A stretch of 64,000 bases of DNA from Saccopteryx bilineata (Eukaryota; Chordata; Mammalia; Chiroptera; Emballonuridae). The notes under the pieces were generated by a model that was not told the origin of the DNA, did no database searches, and was given only the letters and a program-made list of their open reading frames with translations. The stretch is from positions 201,935,847 to 201,999,846 of the forward strand of contig NC_089495.1 in assembly GCF_036850765.1 (NCBI RefSeq), in the 5' to 3' direction. The position numbers were made by a program, and so were the translations under genes. Position 1 is the stretch's first letter. Each line of letters begins with the position of its first letter. This document shows positions 1-11,700 of this stretch, piece after piece.

Positions 1-4
1 CCAC

Positions 5-183
5 CTGAATCATAAAGTCATTTTCTTCCTGAACCTCACAGATGCAGCGGACCACTTCAAAATCATAGCGGTCATCCCCATCGAGTTCCTCATCTGGGTT
101 GGTGGTCACATCGATGTCTTGACCATACTCCTCATCGCTCCACAGAAAGCTCTCAGAAGAGGACTCACTCAAATTATCCTCCT
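5..183 (-). CDS. PHF20: PHF20 coding exon 12 (acidic region and start of PHD finger)
   Basis: This 179-nt exon has acceptor CCTCTCAG (ending 184) and donor GT at 4-3, so it is complete. It encodes residues 612-671: [20 protein letters not shown], an acidic stretch through [20 protein letters not shown], then [16 protein letters not shown]658 and C660 are the first zinc pair of the PHD finger; the remaining ligands are in the next exon, outside the window. The boundary after ...FMIQ matches the family, where the next residues are CEEC. It starts in phase 1 and ends in phase 0, closing the run of symmetric exons. Confidence 0.96.
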
Positions 184-2735
184 CTGAGAGGAAAGGGAAA
201 ACAATAGTCACTGTTTTAAATTGCTATACAATTTTTTAAAAACTAGATTGTCAAGAGTAACAGCCCAAATGATGTAAGCTGCCTAGCAGTGAACTAAACA
301 CCATTTCCTCATTTTACTGAGAGAAAGGCCCAAGGTAAATGGCTGCCCAAGGTCACAGACCTCATTGGTGGAGAAGCTGTAACTCCGCATGAACCACAAC
401 CGTCCCTAATGAGTCACACGTGTTCCTCACCTCACCCCATCCAGCTAGGACCTGGCTTACAGTAAAGCCTGGATCCAGAGCCACCTTTAAAACTCTGTAG
501 ACAGTAGGAAACGAAGAAGGGGCAGATTCCAGGGATAATCAGAACTAAAATCACTAGGTCTCGGAGCCTAATTATGACTAATAATAATTAGTTCTAATCA
601 CAGCTAACCTTTACCAATCACTCCAGACATGTTCTAAGTACTTTCAACATATTAACTCCTTTTAAATCACAATCACCCTACAAGTTGGAGAAGGGGAACC
701 TTCAAGGTTGACTCAGTTTCCCTGAGCAGCCAGGTTAGATGTAGAGGCCATCAAATGGAGGAATGGCCCTGACCAGTTAGCTCAGTTGGTTAGAGCATCA
801 TCCTGGTATGTCAAGGCTGTGGGTTCAATTCCCGGTCGGCACAAACAAGAATCCACCAAAGAATTCTTAAGTGAAAAAACAAATCAGTTTCTCTCTCTCT
901 CTCTCTCTCTCTCTAAAATCAATTTACAGCCTGACTGGGCGGTGGCGCAGTGGATAGAGCGTCAGACTGGGATGCGGAGGACCCAGGTTCAAGACCCCGA
1001 GGTCACCAGCTTAAGCACAGGCTCATCTGGTTTGAGCAAAGCTCACCAGCTTGGACCCAAGGTCGCTGGCTCAAGCAAGGGGTTACTTGGTCTGCTGTAG
1101 CCCCCTCATAAAGGCACATATAAGAAAGCAATCAGTGAACAACTAAGGTGCCGCAACAAAGAATTGATGCTTCTCATCTCTCTCCCTTCCTATCTGTCCC
1201 TCTTTCTGATTCTCTTTGTCACAAAATAAATAAATAAAATTAAAATGCTTAAAAAATAATAAATAAATAAATAAAATAATAAATAAAACCAATTACAAAA
1301 AACTTTTTAAAATAGATTCTAAGAAAAGTAGTTAAAACTATAGGTATTTTACAATAAGAATGATATTGGCTTGCACAAAGTAGGAACTCAATAAATATTC
1401 ATTAAATAGTTGAATAAGCCTGACCAGGCGGTGGCGCAGTGGATAGAGAGTCAGACTGGGATGCGGAAGGACCCAGGTTCGAGACCCCAAGGATGCCAGC
1501 TTGAGCGTGGGCTCATCTGGTTTGAGCAAAGCTCACCAGCTTGGACCCAAGGTCGCTGGCTCAAGCAAGGGGTTACTTGGTCTGCTGAAGGCCCAAGGTC
1601 AAGGCACATATGAGAAAGCAATCAATGAACAACTAAGGTTTAAAAACAAAAAACTGATGATTGACGCTTCTCATCTCTCTCCATTCCTGTCTGTCTGTCA
1701 CTGTCTATCCCTCTCTCTGACTCTCTGTCTCTGTAAAAAAATAAAAAAAAAAGTTGAATAAATTAATGAAATATTAGAAGTGAGGAGAATATGTTGCTTT
1801 AAAGCACAACTAAAATATTATCCAATTTTCCACTTTTAAAGTATATCTTTAGTGAAAATATTCAGTATATTTTCTGATGTGATCATTCTCTTAAAGTGTG
1901 AAATAAATATCTAGATTGAAAAAAACAGATTCAGATTCAGAAATATAATTTCCTCCAAGTCTTAGTCAGTTTGGGCTGCTATAACAAAGTATCGTGGACT
2001 TGGTGGTTTCTAAACAACAGAAAAAAATAAATTCATGGAGGCATGCAGGGCAGGGACGCAAGGGGATGGGGGACAACGGGTTGGGTTATAGCACACTGGC
2101 TTGGAGGCACCTGAGAGACATCAACTAGACCGAAGTTGGAAAGAAGGGAAGTTCAAGGAAGACACAACCAATGGCCTTTGCTTCATATAATGTATATACT
2201 TATTTTAAAAATACAGGAGATTATACTTGCAGAGGGCCTGGGGAGCAGATTATAGTATCACATAAATCCAGCCTTCTCAGACTACAGTGCTACACAAATG
2301 GCCAAGCCAGCTGAGAGCCTCCTTACCAGATACTTTCACTTTCCCTTTGTGGTTTCCAGATTCTGAGCCAGGGAGCTGTGGGCTCATGTGGACCCCAGGC
2401 TTGTGTGAGGACCCACATCTGGTGACAGCAAATGTCTTGGGTGGAGAAGGTTCCTGGGAGGTGTCACTGATCTCCTCACCGCAGGGGCATTCTGAAAGAA
2501 TAAGGTCAATCAGCATCCCCAGACATCATCAGGGCATTCCAGAATGAACCCCATCCACCCAACAGCTCTACTGTCCAAATAACTGAAAGGCTCGGGAGCA
2601 AGTCCACTACAAAGGGGTGTGGAGGAGAGATGCAGGGATTAATTCCTCTGCCCACCTCTGAGAACCTCAAAACCAACAGCTTCCTTGTCATTATCGCCCT
2701 TCTTCCCTGAGCGTTTCCTGTGTGTGTGTGTGTGT

Positions 2736-2776
<41 letters not shown>

Positions 2777-5700
2777 ACAGAGAGTCAGAGAGAGGAACAG
2801 ATAGGGACAGACAGGAAGCGAGAAAGATGAGAAACATCCCTGAGCATTTCTGACATGATTGTTTTTCCTAAACCAGAAGATACCACTGAAAATAAAATGT
2901 GGCAGCACTTTAGCTCCCAACACTGATTTTCTTTTAAAAATTAACATTTTTGTGAGGGCTAGACATATACTTTTCAAGAAGTGAATGTTTTTCTGAAAGG
3001 GTTGAGAAATGTTTCGAGTTGTGTCTAAAAACAAAGTCCTTTAACCGCATGTCCTCTGCTACTATGATGCGTTCTGATGCCCCACCCTGTGGCTGGGCAC
3101 ACTGGCCAATGAAGCAAGGGGGAGGGCCTTCCTAAAGGCCACTGTAGCCCCGTACCTCCCAGGGGAGTGGGCTCCCTCCCTGGCCCCTCCTCTCCTCGGG
3201 CTGGCTCCAAGGCCAGGGGAGGCGAGATAGCATCCCCTCAGCACACACAGTGTAAAGAAACCCAAGTGAAACAGCCCACAGGAAAAATTACCAGGTTTGG
3301 TTTTCTTTTTCTTTTTCTTTTTCTTCTTTGGTTTCACTCTCACAAACTCTTTGAATTTCTTCTCTTTGTTCTTTTCCTTGTCTTTTGCAGCTAGAATTAA
3401 ATATAAGTGTAAGTATCGACATCCTAACATTCTGGTTTCAACTCTGGGATGTTTATTCTTAAGTTAGTAAGCACGCCCACTGTGAAGAACTGAAGTGGGT
3501 GGTAGAACAGAATTCTGGGTCTGCTCTGCCCAGGCGGTCACCTTCCACCCCTCAGGGTTCTGGAGTACCTTCCCCAACAGTAAGCCTTTTGCCCTGGGGC
3601 CAGCAAACCACAGGCCTCTGTTATTGTAAGTAAGTTTTATTAAAGCACATCATGCTTATTCATTACATGTTGACCATGGCCGCTTTCATGCTTCAACAAC
3701 CCGGCTCACAGAAACCTTTGGCCCCTAAAGCTGAAAATATTTATTGTCGGTCCTTTCCAGAAAAAAGTTAATTGACCTTACTTAGATCAATGCTCCTCAA
3801 CACTGGCTACATACTGCAATCACCAGGGAAAATAAAAGTGAATGCCCAGGTCCCACCCACACAGATTCTGATTTTACTGGCTTGAGGAGTGACCTGGGTG
3901 ACAGGATGACAGGATTTTGTTTGATACTTTTTTTTCCTTTTATAATTGAGGTACAATTCACAAAACATAAAATTTGCATAAAGTGAACAATGTAATTGCT
4001 TCTCAGTCTTTTGGCTAAGACAGGGATCCCCAAACTGCGGCCCCCTGAGGCCATTTATCCGGCCCCCACCGCACTTCCGGAAGGGGCACTTCTTTCATTG
4101 ATGGTCAGTGAGAGGAGCATAGTTCCCATTGAAATACTGGTCAGTTTGTTGATTTAAATTTACTTGTTCTTTATTTTAAATATTGTATTTGTTCCCGTTT
4201 TGTTTTTTTACTTTAAAATAAGATATGTGCAGTGTGCATAGGGATTTGTTCATAGTATTTTTTATAGTCCGGCCCTCCAATGGTCTGAGTGACAGTGAAC
4301 TGGCCCCCTGTGTAAAAAGTTTGGGGACCCCTGGGCTAAGATCAAGTGTAAAAATAAAGAACTCACACCTTCCAAATACTACAACTTCATTCTTGGTTAC
4401 TCTTCACAGCAAAACTCCTTTTCAAGCATGACTGGCGGTGGCACAGTGAATTGAGCACAGGCCTGGGACACTGAGGGCCCTGGTTCAGAACCCCAGGGTG
4501 GCCAGCTAGAACATGGGCTCATCGGCTTGAATGTGGGCTTGCCACCTTAAGCACAGGGTCATGGGTCTCTGGCTAGAGCCCAAAGGTCACTGGCTTGGCT
4601 TAAGCCTCTCGGTCAAGGCACATATGAGAGACAATAAAAAAAGACAAAAAAGACTAAACTGAAGCAACTAGGAGTTGATGCTTCTGATCTCTCTCCCTTT
4701 TTGTCTTTGTCTCTCTCTAAAAACAAACAAAAATTTCTTTTTGATAATCCTTGTCCAAACTTTTTATCCCCACTCAACACTCCTACTCAACATCGTATCA
4801 GACATCTTAGACAATACAATAAGGAAATAAAATACAGATTGAAAAGGGAAGAAATAAAACTATGTTTGCAGAGACATCATTGTCTATATAGAAAATCCCA
4901 AAGAACTGACAAAAGACCAAAAAACACAAAACAAAACATAACAGTGAGGATAGCAAAGTTGCAAAAGACAAGGTTAATATACAAAAGTCCACTGCTTTCC
5001 CATACATTAAAAATGAACAACTAGAATTAGAAACCAGTAAATAGCACGGAGGTCTGTATGTCTCCACTGGAGTTGAAATTAGAATTACAATAGGTTGAGG
5101 GAACAGTGATGATGCAGGCTAGCGGTAGATCATGAACACGCCCGATCTTGGCTGGTCTCAGAAGCTGAGCAGGGTCAGGTCTGGTTAGTACTTGGACAAG
5201 AAGAAGCTGGCCTTTACCATGAGTGACTTAGGAGGCTATTGAAAGGAAGGAATACTATGATTGGATGTACCTTCACCCACACACATATAGAACTGTTGCC
5301 CAATTCAGTTTTTAATTTGTAAATTCTGGTTAAAATGACCTCCAAACTGAAGTAAACATAATTATTAGTTTAGTGAAATGGCAACAGCAATATCCCCAAT
5401 CAGCAGCAGAATTGGCTGAAGAAGAGGTATTACCTAGGTACTAGATCCTTGACATAGACAGGTCAAGATGCAGGGTGTAAACTGCCAAAATCCCGGGCAT
5501 ACTCAGTTAGTACCCAAGTACCAGAGTTCCTCTTTTGGGATTCAACCAGACCAGACCAACATCTGCTTTCTGTGTCAGAAATGCAAGCACTGTGACCTCC
5601 ATGTTACAGACCCACACACAATGATAACACTTACTTGGAGAACTGGCAGAGACGCGCTTCCTGGTCAGGCCCTCCTGGCTGGTCTTGTCTGAGGCTGAAG

Positions 5701-8700
5701 AGCCCCTTGTTTGGACATGCCTCTTCCCTGGGCTCTCCTCCGGCTCTGGGGACTTCTCCATTCCATGGAAATACTTCATGTGATAGTGCAGCAGTTTGGC
5801 TTTGCGGAAAAATTTTAAACAATCCACAACCTTGCACCTAAATTTGTGGTCTAGGTCGACAGTCAGTGCTTTAGATGTCACGAAATCTTCTGTTTTCTTA
5901 AAAGTATTTGTTACTAAAAAAAAACAAAGACAACAAAGCTGTGCTTATCCTAGTTGTTACAATATACACATGAACACATGGCAATGGAACAAGAAAGAGT
6001 AGAATGCATCTGTAGCTGGAAACCTAGATCAGACTGCCATCACCTCCCAAAGATCCTTGTTTAGAGAGAAGGAATACACCTTTAGGGTAAACAACAGAGT
6101 ACTCAATGGTGATTCACCTTCTGAAAGAAGAAATCAACATGTTTGTTTGTTTTTCTGAAGCTGCCCTAGAAGTTCTCAGGATTTCAGACTTTGGGGAAAT
6201 CCTAAAAACAAAAATCAGGATTCCAACCCAGCATTTGTTATTCATAATTTGGACCAGATTCAAACTCCTCACCATTCCAGTAGCTCTGTGTGTGGACAGA
6301 ACTAGGGATATTTTCATGGGATCTCTTTACAAACCAAAGGGATCTTAAAACAATTTTAGCACAAGAAGAATATAACTGCTACAAAGGTTTTAGTTTTGAT
6401 CATTTCTGAGATTTCACTACTATGTACTTGGTTTCATCAAAAGGACTCTTACAGACTATAAAAAGAAAAAACAACCAACTGAATGGGGCTGGAAGGCATG
6501 AAGAGAACTTGGGTTTGAAACTTCCAGAACCAAACAAAAGGCAATGGTCTGTCATTTATCAATGACAAAAAGTAAAGCTGTCACAAGGCCTTCATGTGTG
6601 TTAGAAAATCAGTTTCGTGAAGACTCCCTTCACAGTGCCCTCACTCGAATGAGAGCAATAACCTTAAATTCAAGTCACTCCTCTACAGAATGGGGAACCC
6701 ACAAATATGCTTTCTTGAGTAAATCAAAGTTTTCCTAAATGTAATGATACAAGTTTCATTAGAGGCAGGTAGTGTGCTGAAACTTTGGTAAATATTATGA
6801 TTACTTTTTGAAGTACTTTCTATACTCAAAATAATACTAGGGTATGACTGCAAAAGTAGTAGGCTTAGAGAGAGAGTAAGGGAGACAGAGAGACAAGAAG
6901 GGAGAGAGATGAGAAGCATCAACTCATATACAGTGGCAGCACCTTAGTTGTTTATTGCTTTTTCATATGTACCTTGACCAGGGGGCTCCAGCCAAGCCAG
7001 TGACCCCTTACTCAAGCCAGCGACCTTGGGCTCAAGCCAAAGACCTTGGGCTCAAGCCAAAGACCTTGGGCTTCAAGACAGTGACCTTTGGGCTCAAGCC
7101 AGTGACCATGGAGTCATGTCTATAATCCCATGCTCAAGCCGGCAACCCCATGCTCAAGCCAGATGAGCCCACACTCAGCCAGCGGCCTTAGAGTTTCAAA
7201 CCTGGGTCCTCAGCGTCCCAGGCCAACATTATCCACTGCACCACTGCCTGGTCAGGCAAAAATAGTAGGCTCGAGCCTGGCCTGTGGTGGTGCAGTGGAT
7301 AAAGCATTGACCTAGAATGCTGAGGTCACCAGTTTAAAATCCCCGGGAGCAACTAAGGTTAATGCTTTCCAGGCTTCCCTCCCTTTCTCTCTCTCTCTCT
7401 CTCCAAAAAACTCAATAAATAAAACCTCAAAAAAAATAATAGTAGGCTTGATGATGTGATGGATGCTGTTATATAAACAATTTAAACAAGTACAAAATTA
7501 CACACACACCCAAACGCAGAATACCTTAAAATCTTAAAATCACTTTCTATCCCTAACAAGCGAGGTAAGAAAGAATTCCAATCAGTTGAATGCAGTTAAA
7601 AGAAGAAAAAGTAATGTAAGATAAAATGAAATATGTCTCAGACTAATACTATGGGACAGCAACTTTCAACCAATGTGCCACAAGCATTTTTAAAACATGC
7701 AATACTTGATTATTTAGTAAGGGGAACTCACCTCGTTTCTTAGATTGTCAAATTAAAAAAATGAAAAAACCAACACAACAAAAGTCATCTGGTGTGAACG
7801 AGTCAAAATTATACCTATTTTTTTTGTCAGATTAGCAAAAATATATACATAACATCTTTTGGTGTGCTGAAGAACTTTAAAGCTCACCAGCTTACTCGGT
7901 CTGCTGAAGGCTCGCAGTCAAGGCACATATGAGAAAGCAATCAATGAACTAAAGTGTCACAACGAAAAACTGATGATTGATGCTTCTCATCTCTCTCCTT
8001 TCCTGTCTGTCTGTCCCTATCTATCCCTCTTTCTGTTCCTATAAAAAAAAAAAAAGGAGATATTTACAGTGTCAAAGTATCCTCACAAAAAAATTTTTAA
8101 TTATAAAAGGAAAAATAGCTTTACAGTAGAGAAACCTGGTAGCTACTACCTTAAGCAAGTGACTAAAGTTAACATCACCAATAAATGAAACAAACAGATC
8201 CTTTGTTTTTCCTGATATAAGCCGTTTGAAAAGGACATATTTCTGCTAAAAGTGTATAACCTAAATCTAATCATAATGACACATCAGAAAATACTAAATT
8301 GAGGAATATCATACCTTCAGAAATGTCAAGGTCATAAAAGACAAAGACTGAAGAATTGTTTCAGATGAAAGGAGACTAAAAGAAATGACAATTAAATCGA
8401 ATGAGTCATCCAGAATTAGATCCTGATCAGAAATATTTTTCCCACTTTTACTATAAAGGACATTATAATAACAATTGATAATGTTTGAATAAGGTCCTGA
8501 TTTTGATAACTGCATTGTAGTAATATAAAAGAACATCCTTATTTTTAGAAAATATGTACTGAGGTACTCAGGGGTAAAGGACTGTAACTTCTTTGCAAAC
8601 AATTCAGAAAAAAAACACTTTAAAAAAAAGAATACTAAAGCAAATGTAATAAATTGCTAACAAGTGGGGAATCTGGCTGAAGACACACACACATACTTAC

Positions 8701-11700
8701 TACATACTTCGTCTTATTGAGCTTTGCTTTATTGCATATCACAGATGTAATTTTTCTAAGAAACTGAAGACAAGACCCTTCACAAGCAAAGATCACAACT
8801 CACTTTATTGCTATACCTGCTGTATTTCAGTGGCCTGTAACCAAACCTCAATATCTCCAAGGTATGCCTATATAGAAATTCTTTGTACAGGGATTGGTTA
8901 GAGCAGTGGTCCCCAACCCCTGGGCCGCAGACCGGTACTGGTCCCTGGGCCATTTGGTATCGGTCCGCAGAGAAAGAATAAATAATTTACATTATTTCTG
9001 TTTTATTTATATTTAAGTCTGAATGATGTTTAATTTTTTAAAAATGACCAGATTCCCTCTGTTACATCCATCTAAGACTCACTCCTGACGCTTGTTTCGG
9101 TCACATGATACATTTATCCGTCCCACCCTAAAGGCCGGTCTGTGAAAATATTTTCTGACATTAAACCAGTCCGTGGCCCAAAAAAGGTTGGGGACTACTG
9201 GGTTAGAGCGTCACCCAAAAAAACCAAGGTTGCATGTTTCGTTCCCAGTCAGGGCACATAAAGGAAGCCACCAATAAATGCACAACTAAGTGGAACAAGA
9301 AATCAATCAATAATAATTTTTAATGGAGGACCTGGGTTCGATTCCCGGCCAGGGCACACAGGAGAAGCGCCCATTTGCTTCTCCACCCCTCCGCCGCGCT
9401 TTCCTCTCTGTCTCTCTCTTCCCCTCCAGCAGCCGAGGCTCCATTGGAGCAAAGATGGCCCGGGCGCTGGGGATGGCTCTGTGGCCTCTGCCTCAGGTGC
9501 TAGAGTGGCTCTGGTCGCAACATGGCGACGCCCAGGATGGGCAGAGCATCGCCCCCTGGTGGGCAGAGCGTCGCCCCATGGTGGGCGTGCCGGGTGGATC
9601 CCGGTCGGGCGCATGCGGGAGTCTGTCTGACTGTCTCTCCCTGTTTCCAGCTTCAGAAAAAAAAAAATGAAAAAAAAATAATAATAGTAATTTTTAAAAT
9701 ATTTTTTAAAACTGAAAGCAGGGAAAATATATATGCACAAATAATACTTTGAGGCCACAGAATATGTAAATAGGAGTAAAGTAATTTTGCCAAGCCTATC
9801 CCCTGGACTGCAAATCTTCACACTTAGCCTTCACCAAAATCACTGAGCATTTATTCCACAAGATGGCAGAGCTGCCCCAAATGCCAGAGCTGAATTGGGA
9901 GCAGCTAATCCGCTCTTCTGCTCTGGACTAGACTCATTGCCTTCCCCAGCTCCTCCTTCAGCTGCCCAAGAGCCTCCTTCACACTGACTTCTCAGACTAT
10001 GACTCTCTCCCAGGTTAGAAATTCCAAGACTGGCACCAGCCCAGGACAACATTCACTAAACAATGACTAACAACAGCAGCATCTTGGCCTTAAGGGACCT
10101 TGCTAGATGTTTCTTTTTTTTTTTTTAACAGAGACAGACAGACAGGAATAGAGAGAGATGAGAAGCATCAATCATCAGTTTTTTGTTGCGGCACTTTAGT
10201 TGTTCATTGCTTGCTTTCTCATATGTGCCTTGACCATGGGCTTTCAGCAGACCAAGTAACCCCTTGCTCAAGCCAGCGACCTTGGGTCCAAGCTGGTGAG
10301 CTTTGCTCAAACCAGATGAGCCCGCGCTTAAGCCGGCAACCTCGGGGTCTCAAACCTGGGTCCTCTGCATCCCAGTTTGATGCTCCATCCACTGCGCCAC
10401 TACCTGGTCAGGCTAGATGTTTCTGATAATGATACTGCCCTCCTTCCTGCTTACTTACATAACATATTCTTGGTGAATGAGTTCTAAACAACTCCCCCTC
10501 TCTCTGAGCAATCTTTCTGGATTGTTCTGTACTCACCACTAAGCCCTGTTCCAAAAGGAACACCAGGAACACCATTCACTTTCCAGATCAAATTAAAGAA
10601 CAGCTCCCTCAAAGCATTCCAAAGGTACCACCGTGTCTGGAGCTTTCATCACTTATACCACATACTGCTCTTCAAGGCTGTCCCCCCTACTAATAAGTCT
10701 CTTATCCAGAGTATACACACTGCTTTAATGAGCACCCTCAAGAGCAGTGGGTGCTGCATCACACACTGTGCAACTTCCCTAAGGCAAGAGCTTAATTCAC
10801 ACAGTAGCTAGCATCTCATCAGATGGCATTAGGCACTCATTTGGAAGATGAGAGTCACAGACTACGTATCACACCAGCCACCTGGGAAGTGTACAACTTT
10901 GCTAAGTCATTCCTTGGCAAATATTAGGCTCTTTGCCTATAAAACAGGGAGAATAAATAATGAAAAATTAGAAACAACTTAAACATTTTTCAGCAGAAAA
11001 CAGTTAAATAAATTATTAAATAGCTATACAATAAAATAAATTATGTGCAATTATGAATAGAGATATGAACTAATACGGAAGCATACTATAAATAAAATAG
11101 GCAAGTAGGCCCTGGCCAGTTGGCTCAGTGGTAGAGCGTTGGCCTGGCGTGTAGAAGTCCCAGGTTCGATTCCCGGCCAGGGCACACAGGAGAAGCGCCC
11201 ATCTGCTTCTCCACCCCTCCCCCTCTCCTTCTTCTCTGTCTCTCTCTTCCCCTCCCGCAGCCAAGGCTCCACTGGAGCAGGGATGGCCCGGGCGCTGGGG
11301 ATGGCTCCTCGGCCTCTGCCCCAGGCCCTAGAGTGTCTCTGGTCGCAACAGAGTGTCACCCCGGAGGGGCAGAGCATCGCCCCCTGGTGGACGTGCCGGG
11401 TGGATCCGAGTCGGGTGCATGCAGGAGTCTGTCTGACTGTCTCTGCCCGTTTCTGGCTTCAGAAAAATACAGAAAAAAATAATAATAATAATAAAATAAA
11501 ATAGGCAAGTCACTGAATAACACAAGTATATGATTCTATAATTGTGTTTGTTTAAAGCTACATGTGTATATACATGTTTGTATGTGCACAGAACTGTGTC
11601 TGGAAGGATGGAAAGCCACACACCAAATTGTACCACAGTTCTTTCTAAAGTGGGACAGCTATAAAGGAAGGGCATATTTTTCTTTTACTTGGTTTTAATA

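Larger units (their letters stand above)
184..2326 (-). other. PHF20: PHF20 intron between coding exons 11 and 12
   Basis: A phase-1 GT-AG intron of 2.1 kb. It holds MIR pieces, three SINEs (one D, two B) and an LTR fragment. The stretch 2041-2326 has no repeat or gene that I recognise. Confidence 0.9.
2492..3291 (-). other. PHF20: PHF20 intron between coding exons 10 and 11
   Basis: An 800-bp phase-1 intron. Apart from the TG/TC microsatellite and SINE tail at 2719-2832 I see only unique sequence. The GC-rich stretch 3060-3230 is not a CpG island. Confidence 0.9.
3391..5634 (-). other. PHF20: PHF20 intron between coding exons 9 and 10
   Basis: A 2.2-kb phase-1 intron. It carries the U2 pseudogene split by a hAT element, an old family B SINE and the 5S pseudogene. 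3391-3917 and 4741-5100 look unique. Confidence 0.9.

Noticed and set aside
9302..9821. A 172-codon minus-strand frame
   Set aside because: Made of a 5'-truncated family A SINE plus AT-rich intron, with low-complexity Y/F runs.
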